This document shows, piece by piece, positions 8,552-16,738 of a stretch of 64,000 nucleotides of DNA. The notes below the pieces were generated by a model. It worked only from the letters and a program-made list of their open reading frames with translations. It was not told the DNA's origin and made no database searches. The DNA comes from Oscillospiraceae bacterium. GTDB taxonomy: Bacteria; Bacillota; Clostridia; Oscillospirales; Oscillospiraceae. A program made the position numbers and the translations under genes. How positions within the stretch are numbered: the first letter of the stretch is position 1; each line of letters starts with the position of its first letter. Location: assembly GCA_017445385.1 (NCBI GenBank), contig JAFSUG010000030.1, positions 62,001-126,000 on the forward strand. Reading direction: 5' to 3'.

Positions 8552-9342
8552 GCGGCGTTGCCGTCGTAACGGGCGGCTCATCGGGCATCGGCAGATGCAC
8601 CGCGCTCGCGCTGAAGGATTTGGGCTATACGGTCTATGAGTTCAGCCGCCGCGAAAAGGGCTTCGACGACGTTGCGCATATTTGCTGCGACGTGACGAAG
8701 GAAGACGCGGTGAACGCTGCGGTAAAGGAAGTCCTCGACCGCGAAGGCACGATTGACGTTGTTGTAAACGCTGCCGGCTTCGGCATTTCCGGCGCGGTGG
8801 AGTTTACGCAGACTGCGGATGCAAAGCGCCTTTTTGACGCTGATTTCTTCGGAACGGTCAACGTGAACCGCGCCGTGCTGCCGCATATGCGCGGCAAGCA
8901 CAGCGGCAGGATCGTGAACATCAGCTCCGTTGCCGCGCCGATTGCGATTCCGTTTCAAACGTATTATTCCGCGGCGAAGTCCGCAATCAACGCCTATACG
9001 ATGGCGCTTGCAAACGAAGTGCGCCCCTACGGCGTTACGGTTTGCGCGGTGCAGCCGGGCGACATTGCCACGGGCTTTACCGCCGCGCGCGAGAAGAGCA
9101 TCGATGGCGACGCCGAATACGGCGGCAGGATCGAACGCTCCGTTGCAACGATGGAGCATGACGAGCAAAACGGCATGAAGCCGGAGGTTGCCGGACGGTT
9201 TATCGCGCGCGTTGCGAAGAAAAAGAAAAGCCGCAAGCCGCTCTATACGATCGGCGCGCAGTACAAGCTGTTCTGCTTTTTGGCGAAGGTGCTTCCGGCG
9301 CAGCTGCTCAACTGGCTTGTTGGCTTGATCTACGCGAAATAA
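8548..9342 (+). CDS. Short-chain dehydrogenase, possible 3-ketosphinganine reductase
   Basis: 264 residues. Rossmann NADP-binding motif TGGSSGIG (residues 8-15), NAAG at about 75, catalytic Ser in NISSVA and YxxxK (YYSAAKSA, about 139-146), with the active-site Asn in the DFFGTVNVNRA helix. The C-terminal extension (about 215-264) is basic then hydrophobic (YKLFCFLAKVLPAQLL), suggesting peripheral membrane attachment as in eukaryotic ketodihydrosphingosine reductases. The GTG start overlaps the upstream stop (GTGA). Coupled to an SPT-like synthase, the natural role is reduction of its 3-keto product; this role is inferred. Confidence 0.72.
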   Translation: MSGVAVVTGGSSGIGRCTALALKDLGYTVYEFSRREKGFDDVAHICCDVTKEDAVNAAVKEVLDREGTIDVVVNAAGFGISGAVEFTQTADAKRLFDADFFGTVNVNRAVLPHMRGKHSGRIVNISSVAAPIAIPFQTYYSAAKSAINAYTMALANEVRPYGVTVCAVQPGDIATGFTAAREKSIDGDAEYGGRIERSVATMEHDEQNGMKPEVAGRFIARVAKKKKSRKPLYTIGAQYKLFCFLAKVLPAQLLNWLVGLIYAK

Positions 9343-9346
9343 GAAA

Positions 9347-9378
9347 GAAAAAGAACTGCCTTTGGCAGTTCTTTTTTT
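9347..9378 (+). terminator. Terminator of the MarR-SPT-SDR operon
   Basis: AAGAACTGCC-TTT-GGCAGTTCTT followed by TTTTT. Confidence 0.9.
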
Positions 9379-9390
9379 GCGTTTTGTCGG

Positions 9391-9419
9391 TTGACAGCGG
9401 TGCAAATTGGGAATAAAAT
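9391..9419 (+). promoter_or_regulatory. Promoter of mgtE leader
   Basis: TTGACA (9391-9396), 17-base spacer, TAAAAT (9414-9419). It places the transcript start near 9426, giving a leader of about 145 bases. Confidence 0.85.
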
Positions 9420-9436
9420 AAAGTATCTTTTTTTGT

Positions 9437-9565
9437 GAGGTGAGAACATGGACGCCAGCGGCAGTACAGGACACGGGCAAGGCCAGGCAGACGGGCCGCG
9501 ATTGCGTCCTGTTTCGTTCTGATAAAACCTCGTGTCTTGCTTCCAAGCAATTATTTTGAGGAGGT
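9437..9565 (+). promoter_or_regulatory. Structured mgtE leader with ribosome-site switch geometry
   Basis: Five nested pairings can be drawn: GAGGT 9437-9441/ACCTC 9527-9531; AGAAC 9443-9447/GTTCT 9516-9520; ACAGGAC 9466-9472/GTCCTGT 9506-9512; GCAA 9477-9480/TTGC 9502-9505; GGCC 9481-9484/GGCC 9494-9497. The same ACCTC can instead pair with GAGGT 9561-9565, which is the mgtE Shine-Dalgarno, and CGTGTC 9531-9536 can pair with GACACG 9470-9475, breaking the first form. That is the layout of a translational riboswitch. I do not see M-box hallmarks. Function (Mg or another metal) is inferred from the gene. Confidence 0.5.
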
Positions 9566-9571
9566 AAGACT

Positions 9572-10930
9572 ATGGCAATGGAAAAAACCATTGCTCTGGA
9601 TGCGATGATTGCATCGCTTCTGGAGGAGAAAAAGTATAATACGCTCAAAGACGTTTTCTCTACGATGAACGCCGCCGATATTGCGGCGCTGTTTGAAGAT
9701 CTGCCGGAAACGTCGCTTCCGCTGCTGTTTCGGCTGCTGCCGAAGGAGCTTGCGGCGGATACGTTCGTTGAGATGGAGCCGGAGCAGCAGGAAATGCTGA
9801 TTTCAGGCTTTTCCGATGCGGAGCTGCGTGCCGTTGTTGACGAGCTGTACGTTGACGATGCGGCGGATATCGTTGAGGAGATGCCGGCTAACGTTGTCAG
9901 CCGTATTTTGCAGCAGGCGGACCCCGAAAAGCGCCGCATGATCAACGAGATCCTCCACTACCCGGAGGATTCCGCCGGCAGCATCATGACGACAGAGTAC
10001 GTTTCGCTGCAGCCGCATATGACGGTTGCCGAGGCGATCCGCCGCATTCGCCGCGTGGGCGTAGACAAAGAAACGATCAACACCTGCTTCGTCGTGGACG
10101 GAACGAGAAAGCTGCTCGGCACGCTCACGATCCGCACGCTGATCCTTGCCGAAGAGGATACGGAGCTGGAGGAGATCATGACCCCGAACACGGTTTCCGT
10201 TATGACGACGGAAGACCAGGAAACCGTTGCCGGACAGCTTGCAAAATACGACTTGACTTCGATCCCGGTTGTGGACGGGGAAGACCGTCTCGTTGGCATC
10301 GTCACGATCGACGACGCGGTTGACGTCCTCGTTGAAGAGGCAACCGAAGATATCGAAAAGATGGCTGCTATCACGCCTTCCGACCGTCCGTATTTGCGCA
10401 CGTCCGTCTGGGAGGTTTGGAAGCAGCGTATTCCGTGGCTTCTGCTGCTGATGATCTCCGCAACGTTTACCGGCATGATCATCACCGGCTTTGAAGACGC
10501 GCTTTCCAAAATGGTGATTCTAACCGCTTATATCCCGATGCTGATGGACACCGGCGGCAACTCCGGCTCGCAGGCTTCCGTTTCCGTGATCCGCAGCCTT
10601 TCGCTTGGGGAAGTGGAATTCGGCGATGTTTTCCGCGTGCTTTGGAAGGAACTTCGCGTTTCGATCCTCTGCGGACTTTCGCTTGCGCTCGTCGGCTTCG
10701 GCAAGCTGATGCTGCTTGACGGCGTTGACGTTTGGGTTGCGCTCGTTGTAAGCGGAACGCTGCTGCTCACCGTGATCGCGGCGAAGCTGATCGGCTGCTC
10801 GCTGCCGCTGCTTGCAAAGAAGATCGGGCTTGACCCGGCAGTCTGCGCAAGTCCGTTCATCACCACCATGGTGGACGCGCTCTCGCTGCTGATCTATTTC
10901 GGCATCGCAACCGCAGTATTGCACATTTGA
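9572..10930 (+). CDS. mgtE: Magnesium transporter MgtE
   Basis: 452 residues in the standard MgtE layout: helical N domain (1-125, with DIAALFEDLP and LIS-type superhelical repeats), paired CBS domains (about 130-255, ITTEYVSLQPHMTVAEAI and TSIPVVDGEDRLVGIV), a plug helix, and five membrane helices (about 285-452). The pore helix motif PMLMDTGGNSGSQ with the Mg-coordinating Asp is intact, as is the D-P-A of helix 5 (GLDPAVCASPFITT). It imports Mg2+ (also Co2+) through the cytoplasmic membrane and is gated by Mg binding to the N and CBS domains. ATG 9572 has GAGGAGG seven bases upstream. Expression is probably controlled by the leader. Confidence 0.96.
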   Translation: MAMEKTIALDAMIASLLEEKKYNTLKDVFSTMNAADIAALFEDLPETSLPLLFRLLPKELAADTFVEMEPEQQEMLISGFSDAELRAVVDELYVDDAADIVEEMPANVVSRILQQADPEKRRMINEILHYPEDSAGSIMTTEYVSLQPHMTVAEAIRRIRRVGVDKETINTCFVVDGTRKLLGTLTIRTLILAEEDTELEEIMTPNTVSVMTTEDQETVAGQLAKYDLTSIPVVDGEDRLVGIVTIDDAVDVLVEEATEDIEKMAAITPSDRPYLRTSVWEVWKQRIPWLLLLMISATFTGMIITGFEDALSKMVILTAYIPMLMDTGGNSGSQASVSVIRSLSLGEVEFGDVFRVLWKELRVSILCGLSLALVGFGKLMLLDGVDVWVALVVSGTLLLTVIAAKLIGCSLPLLAKKIGLDPAVCASPFITTMVDALSLLIYFGIATAVLHI

Positions 10931-10933
10931 ATA

Positions 10934-10980
10934 ACCGCCGCTCCGATGATGTTTGATTCTGTCGGGGCGGCTGTTGTTTT
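10934..10980 (+). terminator. mgtE terminator
   Basis: Stem GCCGCTCCGA/TCGGGGCGGC with a 15-base loop, then TGTTGTTTT. The rest of the roughly 300-base gap to the E2 gene holds only a promoter and a small hairpin. Confidence 0.75.
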
Positions 10981-11097
10981 ATGTTTGATTATGTGGTTTT
11001 GAAAAAGTCCTGTTATTTTCATCCTTGATTGTATGGTTTGCACAAGGAACCGGACGGCGTTTCGTGCAAAAATAGGTAAAATTTTGGAACAAGGGAA

Positions 11098-11194
11098 TTG
11101 ACTTTTGACGCGCTTTCCGCTAAAATGAATTGAAATCAATAAAAATCCACACAAAACAAAAAGTTGATTTCGCCATTGCCGTTTCGGCAGTGGC
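11098..11194 (+). promoter_or_regulatory. Promoter of 2-oxoacid dehydrogenase operon, with leader hairpin
   Basis: TTGACT (11098-11103), 17 bases, TAAAAT (11121-11126). In the leader, GCCATTGCCG (11172-11181) and CGGCAGTGGC (11185-11194) form a ten-pair hairpin followed by ATTTGTTTGG, a weak terminator-like tail that could attenuate. Confidence 0.7.
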
Positions 11195-11230
11195 ATTTGT
11201 TTGGAAATTTTATGTATAGGAGTGAAATAC

Positions 11231-12850
11231 ATGGCAGTTGGCGTTCTGATGCCCAAAGAGGGTATCACGGTAGAATCCTGCATCATGGGTGCATGGAAAA
11301 AGAAAGTCGGCGACACGGTTGCTGTGGGCGACGTTCTGTTTGGCTACGAAACGGACAAGGCGGAATTCGAATGCACTTCCACCGCCGCCGGTACGCTGCT
11401 GGCAACGTTCTTTGACGAAGGCGACGAGGTGCCTTGCCTTGTGAACGTTTGCGCGGTCGGCAATCCCGGCGAGGATTTCAGCGCGCTCCGTCCGGACGGC
11501 GCAAGCAGCGAGGCAGCTCCGGCTGCGCCTGCCGCGCCCGAAGCGCCTGCCGCTCCGGCGGCTCCGGCTGCAAAGCCCGCGCCCACCGGCCCGGTTGCGC
11601 AGGCGGTGATCATGCCGAAGGAAGGCATCACGGTTGAGTCCTGCATTCTCGGCGCATGGAAGAAGAAAGTCGGCGACACGGTTGCCGTAGGCGATATTCT
11701 GTTTGGCTATGAAACCGACAAGGCGGAATTTGAATGCGCTTCCACCGCTGCCGGCACGCTGCTTGCAACGTTCTTTGAAGAGGGTGACGAAGTGCCCTGC
11801 CTTGAAAACGTCTGCGCGATCGGCAACCCCGGCGACGATTTTGAATCGCTCCGTCCCGGTTCTGCCGCAGCTCCGGCTGAAGCTGCTCCGGCAGCCGCCG
11901 CGGCTCCGGCAGCAGCGCCCGTACAGGCGGCTGCACCGGAAGGCGTGAAGGGCACCGCGATCTCGCCGCGCGCAAAGCATCTTGCCGAAAAGGCAAACGT
12001 GGATCCTTCGCTTGCGCTTGCAACCGGTCCGAACGGCCGTGTGATCGAGCGCGACATTCGCAAGCTGATGGAAGAGGGCGCGCCTGCGAAGGCTGCCGCA
12101 CCTGCGGAAACGGCTGCGGCTCCGGCGGCTGCCGCCGCAGCTCCGGCTGCCGAGGCGGAATACGAGGACGTGAAGTTCTCCACCGTGCGCAAGGTTACGG
12201 CAAAGGCGATGATGAATTCGCTCCAGACCACCGCACAGCTCACGCTGCAGTTCTCGTTCGATGCAACGCAGATCCAGAAGTACCGCGCGCTTGTGAAGCC
12301 GATGGAAAGCGACGTTTCCAAGATCTCGCTGAACGATATGGTGATGTTCGCGGTTGCGAAGTCCCTCAAGGAGTGCCCGGATCTGAACGCGAACATGATC
12401 GACGATACGACCGTTCGCCGCTTCAAGCACGTGAACCTCGGCTTTGCCTGCGATACGCCGCGCGGTTTGCTCGTGCCGGTAATTCGCAATGCCGATACGC
12501 TTTCGCTGCTTGAGCTTGCGCTTGAATGCAAGGCGCTTGCCGCAAAGGCACGCGAAGGCAAGCTGACGCCCGATGAGATGTCCGGCGGCACGTTCACCGT
12601 TTCCAACATCGGCGGCTTCGGCTGCGAGGGCTTCACGCCTGTGATCAATCCGCCGCAGACCGGCATCCTCGGCATCTGCAACATTCAGACGAAGATCAAG
12701 TCCGCAAAGGACGGCGTGATTACGACGTATCCGGCGATGGGCCTTTCGCTGACGATTGACCATCGCGTTGTGGACGGCGCGCCCGGCGCGAAGTTCATGC
12801 AGGCGCTCTGCAAGAATCTTGAAAATTTCCTGACGCTGCTGGCGCAGTAA
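11231..12850 (+). CDS. 2-oxoacid dehydrogenase E2 (dihydrolipoyl acyltransferase), two lipoyl domains
   Basis: 539 residues. Lipoyl domain 1 (1-80) with Lys43 in ETDKAEF; Ala/Pro linker; lipoyl domain 2 (123-203) with Lys164 in the same motif; Ala/Pro linker; E3-binding domain (about 242-282, ISPRAKHLAEK and GPNGRVIERDI); Ala/Pro linker; catalytic domain (about 312-539) ending with HRVVDG (His511). It transfers the acyl group from lipoate to CoA. The two lipoyl domains are almost identical in sequence, a recent internal duplication. ATG 11231 has AGGAGTG upstream; an in-frame TTG at 11201 adds no family sequence. First gene of an E2-E3-E1 operon. Pyruvate, acetoin or branched-chain oxoacid could be the substrate. 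Confidence 0.93.
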   Translation: MAVGVLMPKEGITVESCIMGAWKKKVGDTVAVGDVLFGYETDKAEFECTSTAAGTLLATFFDEGDEVPCLVNVCAVGNPGEDFSALRPDGASSEAAPAAPAAPEAPAAPAAPAAKPAPTGPVAQAVIMPKEGITVESCILGAWKKKVGDTVAVGDILFGYETDKAEFECASTAAGTLLATFFEEGDEVPCLENVCAIGNPGDDFESLRPGSAAAPAEAAPAAAAAPAAAPVQAAAPEGVKGTAISPRAKHLAEKANVDPSLALATGPNGRVIERDIRKLMEEGAPAKAAAPAETAAAPAAAAAAPAAEAEYEDVKFSTVRKVTAKAMMNSLQTTAQLTLQFSFDATQIQKYRALVKPMESDVSKISLNDMVMFAVAKSLKECPDLNANMIDDTTVRRFKHVNLGFACDTPRGLLVPVIRNADTLSLLELALECKALAAKAREGKLTPDEMSGGTFTVSNIGGFGCEGFTPVINPPQTGILGICNIQTKIKSAKDGVITTYPAMGLSLTIDHRVVDGAPGAKFMQALCKNLENFLTLLAQ

Positions 12851-12862
12851 GGTGAGGTGCGA

Positions 12863-14236
12863 ATGATGGATAAATTTGATGTAATCGTAATCGGCGGCGG
12901 CCCTGGCGGCTACCTGTGCGCAGAGCGCGCGGCGCAGGCCGGCTTCAAGGCGGCTGTTATCGAAAAGCGCGCGCTTGGCGGCACTTGCCTCAATGAAGGC
13001 TGCGTACCGACGAAGAGCCTGCTGTACTGTGCGAAGCAGTATGCTTCGGCAAAGCACGGCAAGGACTACGGCGTAAGCGCCGAGAACGTGACGATCGACC
13101 ACGCGGCTGTGATCGACCGCAAGAACAGAGTTGTGAAAAAGCTCGTTGCCGGCGTCGGCGCTACGATGAAGGGCAACGGCATTAAAGTCTACACCGCAGA
13201 GGGCAAGATCAAAGGCCGCGGCGAAGGCGGCACGTTTGAGGTTTTGGCAGGGGAGGAAACGATCGCCTGCGACCGCCTCGTGATCGCTTCCGGCTCGGTT
13301 ACGGCAGTGCCGCCTGTTCCGGGACTGAAGGAAGGGCTTGCCTCCGGCTTCGTTGTTACGAACCGCGAGATCCTCGATCTCAAGGAGCTTCCGAAAACGA
13401 TCGTCTGCATGGGCGGCGGCGTTATCGGTCTTGAGATGGCTTGCTACTTCGCAACGATCGGCGTGAAAGTCATCATCGTTGAGATGATGCCGAAGATCGC
13501 CGGCCCGACCGATCAGGACATCTGCGACAACCTGATGAAGACCTACGAAAAAGAGGGCATGGAGTTCAAGCTGAACGCCAAGGTTCTGGAGATCGGCAAA
13601 GACGCCGTGACCTACGAAGACGCAGAGGGCAAGCACACGATCGCTTGCGACAAGGTTCTGCTTTCGGCCGGCCGCCGCGCGGACGTTTCCACCGTGAACG
13701 TGGAAGCGCTGCAGATCCAGACCGAGCGCGGCGCGATCGTGACCGACCGCCACATGTGCACGAACGTGCCGGGCGTTTACGCGATCGGCGACTGCAACGG
13801 CAAGCTGATGCTGGCGCATACGGCATACCGCGAAGCGGAGGTTGCCGTTCACCACATGCAGGGCGTGAAGGATGAGATGAACTACGATGCGATCCCGTCC
13901 GTTATCTACACGACCCCGGAAGTTGCCTGCGTAGGCGAAACCGAGCAAAGCGCAAAGAAGAAGGGCATGAACGTGAAGACCGTGAAGATCCCGATGGTCT
14001 ATGCCGGCCGCTACGTTGCCGAAACGCTGAACGGCGACGGCTTCTGCAAGCTGGTTTACGATATTGACCGCAAGTGCCTTGCAGGTGTGCAGATGATCGG
14101 CAACTACGCTTCCGAGATGATCTACGGCGCAGCCATGATGCTCGAAACGCAGATGCCCATTGAGCAGCTGAAGAAGATCGTATTCCCGCATCCGACCGTT
14201 TGCGAAGTGATCCGCGAAGGTCTGTTCATGATTTAA
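12863..14236 (+). CDS. lpdA: Dihydrolipoyl dehydrogenase (E3)
   Basis: About 457 residues. FAD-binding GGGPGGYLCAERAAQ at the N-terminus, redox disulfide GGTCLNEGCVPTK (about 36-48), second dinucleotide fold GGGVIGLEMA (about 177-186), ATG-type motif YAIGDCNG, and the dimer-interface base HPTVCE near the C-terminus replacing the usual HPTLSE; the His-Glu pair is kept. It reoxidises lipoate of E2 with NAD+. GGTGAGG precedes ATG 12863 (ATG 12866 equally possible). It sits 12 bases after the E2 gene and 20 before E1, so is the dedicated E3 of this complex. Confidence 0.95.
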   Translation: MMDKFDVIVIGGGPGGYLCAERAAQAGFKAAVIEKRALGGTCLNEGCVPTKSLLYCAKQYASAKHGKDYGVSAENVTIDHAAVIDRKNRVVKKLVAGVGATMKGNGIKVYTAEGKIKGRGEGGTFEVLAGEETIACDRLVIASGSVTAVPPVPGLKEGLASGFVVTNREILDLKELPKTIVCMGGGVIGLEMACYFATIGVKVIIVEMMPKIAGPTDQDICDNLMKTYEKEGMEFKLNAKVLEIGKDAVTYEDAEGKHTIACDKVLLSAGRRADVSTVNVEALQIQTERGAIVTDRHMCTNVPGVYAIGDCNGKLMLAHTAYREAEVAVHHMQGVKDEMNYDAIPSVIYTTPEVACVGETEQSAKKKGMNVKTVKIPMVYAGRYVAETLNGDGFCKLVYDIDRKCLAGVQMIGNYASEMIYGAAMMLETQMPIEQLKKIVFPHPTVCEVIREGLFMI

Positions 14237-14256
14237 TAGAGAAAGGACGATACAAA

Positions 14257-16737
14257 ATGCCGAAATCTTTATACGTTGATCCCGTAAAGACCCGCGCAAA
14301 GGGCAAAATCAAATTCCAGGATATTCCCGTTTGTACTTACAACAAAACCGTGAAGCAGGAGCTGGACGAGGGCAACTACACCAAGGAAGATCTGATCCGC
14401 ATCTACCGCGATATGGCGATCTGCCGCGAGTTTGAGTATATGCTCAACCAGATCAAGACCCAGTCCAACTACAACGGCGTTGACACCACCTATCCCGGTC
14501 CGGCGCATCTTTCGCTCGGCCAGGAATCGAGCTGCGTCGGCGAAGCGTACCTGCTCGATAAAGACGACATCACCTTCGGCAGCCACCGCAGCCACAGCGA
14601 GATCCTTTCCCGCGGCCTGAGCTCCATCCACAAGATGAAGGATAAAGAGCTGCTGGAGATCATGGAAAACTTCCTCGGCGGCCATACGCTGGAGGCAGTC
14701 CGCAAGTTTGCCGATACTAAGGACGTTAAGGAGCTGGCAATCCGCTTCCTGCTCTACGGTACGGTTGCTGAGATCTTCGCGCGCGAGAACGGCTTCCATC
14801 ACGGCATGGGCGGCTCGATGCACGCATTCTTCCTGCCGTTCGGCATCTATCCGAACAACGCTATCGTTGGCGGCGCGGCTCCCGTTTCCACCGGCGCTGC
14901 GCTGTATAAGAAGATCAACGAGAAGAAGGGCATGGTCATCTGCAACATCGGCGATGCGTCCCTCGGCTGCGGCCCCGTTTTGGAAAGCTTCAACTTCGCC
15001 GCGATGGATCAGTTCCATACGCTTTGGGAAGAGAAGAAAAAGACGGCGCTGCCGATCATCTTCAACGTGTTCAACAACTCCTACGGCATGGGCGGTCAGA
15101 CGCGCGGCGAAACCATGGCATACGATATGGTTGCGCGTGTCGGCGCAGGCGTAAGCCCGACGCAGCTGCACGCAGAGCGCGTGGACGGCTGGAATCCGCT
15201 TGCCGTTATCGATGCTTACAAGCGCAAGAGAGAGCTGATCAAGAAGGGTGAAGGCCCCGTCCTGCTCGACGTTGTCACCTACCGCCTTGTCGGCCACTCT
15301 ACTTCCGACCAGAACGCTTACCGCTCCAAGGAAGAAATCGAAGATTGGCGCAGCTACGATCCCATCGTCAAGTTCCGCGAGGAGCTTGTAAAGGCAGGGG
15401 TCGAGAGCGACAAGTTCTTTGAGAAGCTGCTCGCCGATACGCGCGAGCGCATGACGATGATCTGCCGCGGCGCTGCCGATACGACAATCAGCCCCTACGT
15501 GGACTTTAACAAGCAGCCCGATTACATCGAAAAGCTGATGTTCTCCAACCAGACCGTTCGCTCCTTCGCGCCGGATGCAAAGAACAACGTTCTGATGCCG
15601 AAGGAAGAGACGAAGCGCTGGAAGGCGATCCAGTCCCACGAGCGTTTTGCCTTCGATGCAAACGGCAAGCCCGTTTCCAAGATGAAGGTTTACAACATCC
15701 GCGATGCAATCGCAGAGCCGATGATCAACAAGTACTACGAGGATCCCACGCTCACCGCTTACGGCGAAGACGTGCGCGACTGGGGCGGCGCTTACGCCGT
15801 TTACCGCGATTTCATGGAATTCCTGCCGCACAGCCGCCTGTTCAACGCCCCGATTTCCGAGGCTGCGATCGTCGGCACCGGCGTCGGCTACGCCATGATG
15901 GGCGGCCGCGCGGTTGTTGAGATCATGTATGCCGACTTCATCGGCCGCTGCGGCGACGAAGTTTTCAACCAGATGTCCAAGTGGCAGGCGATGAGCGCCG
16001 GCATTCTGAAGATGCCGCTGATCCTGCGTGTTTCCGTTGGCGCAAAGTACGGCGCACAGCATTCGCAGGACTGGGTTGCGCTCTGCGCGCACATCCCCGG
16101 CCTGAAGGTCTTCTTCCCGGCAACGCCGTATGAGGCAAAGGGCATCATGCAGGCGGCGCTGAACGGCACCGATCCCTGCATCATCTTCGAGAGCCAAAGA
16201 ATCTACGACAAGGGCGAAGAGTTCCACAAGGGCGGCGTTCCTGCCGAGGAGTACGAGTGGGCGCCCGGTGCGGTCAACAAAGTCCGCGAAGGCAAGGACC
16301 TCACAATCCTCACCATCGGCGCAACGCTCTACCGCGCGCTCGATGCAGCGAAGGAGCTCTCCGAAAAGTACGGCATGGAAGCCGAAGTCATCAACCTGCC
16401 GTCGCTCGTGCCGCTGGATTACACCGAGCTGGTTGAATCTGTTAAGAAGACAGGCCGCGTTGTGCTGGCGTCTGACGCCTGCGCAAGAGGCAGCTTCCTC
16501 AACGACATTGCGCAGAACCTTTCCACGCTCTGCTTCGATTATCTCGATGCGCCTCCCGTTGTTGTTGGCGCAAAGAACTGGATCACGCCGCCGCATGAGT
16601 TCGATGATCGCTTCTTCCCGCAGGCGGAGTGGATCGTAGACGCTGTCAACGCGCGCATCGTGCCGCTACCCGGCTACGTTTCCAAGACTACCGCAACCGA
16701 AGCCGGCTTCATCAAGGCTTCCAAGGCAGGCGTATAA
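14257..16737 (+). CDS. 2-oxoacid dehydrogenase E1, alpha and beta fused in one chain
   Basis: 826 residues. Residues about 25-420 match E1-alpha: HGMGGSMHAF, then the thiamine-diphosphate motif GDASLGCGP (from about 232) ending in the N-N-S-Y-G sequence about 30 residues on. Residues about 475-815 match E1-beta: GEDVRDWGGAY, SEAAIVGTGVGYAM, GAKYGAQHSQD, and the transketolase C-terminal domain. Most bacteria encode alpha and beta apart (or an unrelated homodimeric AceE). ATG 14257 follows GAAAGGACG. It catalyses thiamine-dependent decarboxylation and reductive acylation of E2. Substrate (pyruvate, acetoin or a branched oxoacid) cannot be fixed from sequence alone. Confidence 0.92.
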   Translation: MPKSLYVDPVKTRAKGKIKFQDIPVCTYNKTVKQELDEGNYTKEDLIRIYRDMAICREFEYMLNQIKTQSNYNGVDTTYPGPAHLSLGQESSCVGEAYLLDKDDITFGSHRSHSEILSRGLSSIHKMKDKELLEIMENFLGGHTLEAVRKFADTKDVKELAIRFLLYGTVAEIFARENGFHHGMGGSMHAFFLPFGIYPNNAIVGGAAPVSTGAALYKKINEKKGMVICNIGDASLGCGPVLESFNFAAMDQFHTLWEEKKKTALPIIFNVFNNSYGMGGQTRGETMAYDMVARVGAGVSPTQLHAERVDGWNPLAVIDAYKRKRELIKKGEGPVLLDVVTYRLVGHSTSDQNAYRSKEEIEDWRSYDPIVKFREELVKAGVESDKFFEKLLADTRERMTMICRGAADTTISPYVDFNKQPDYIEKLMFSNQTVRSFAPDAKNNVLMPKEETKRWKAIQSHERFAFDANGKPVSKMKVYNIRDAIAEPMINKYYEDPTLTAYGEDVRDWGGAYAVYRDFMEFLPHSRLFNAPISEAAIVGTGVGYAMMGGRAVVEIMYADFIGRCGDEVFNQMSKWQAMSAGILKMPLILRVSVGAKYGAQHSQDWVALCAHIPGLKVFFPATPYEAKGIMQAALNGTDPCIIFESQRIYDKGEEFHKGGVPAEEYEWAPGAVNKVREGKDLTILTIGATLYRALDAAKELSEKYGMEAEVINLPSLVPLDYTELVESVKKTGRVVLASDACARGSFLNDIAQNLSTLCFDYLDAPPVVVGAKNWITPPHEFDDRFFPQAEWIVDAVNARIVPLPGYVSKTTATEAGFIKASKAGV

Positions 16738-16738
16738 C

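Noticed and set aside
9426..9571. M-box (ykoK) magnesium riboswitch before mgtE
   Set aside because: An AGGTGAG string is present, but the following conserved M-box segments and the GCTAAAGCTC end are not; no terminator either.
11281..11830. Direct repeat in the E2 gene as a mobile or assembly artefact
   Set aside because: It is in frame and equals one lipoyl domain plus linker; multiple lipoyl domains are normal in E2 proteins.
11210..16596. Very long open frames on the minus strand opposite the dehydrogenase operon
   Set aside because: They mirror the plus-strand genes, have no recognisable domains and an Arg/His/Ala-rich composition typical of antisense readings in GC-rich codon-biased DNA.
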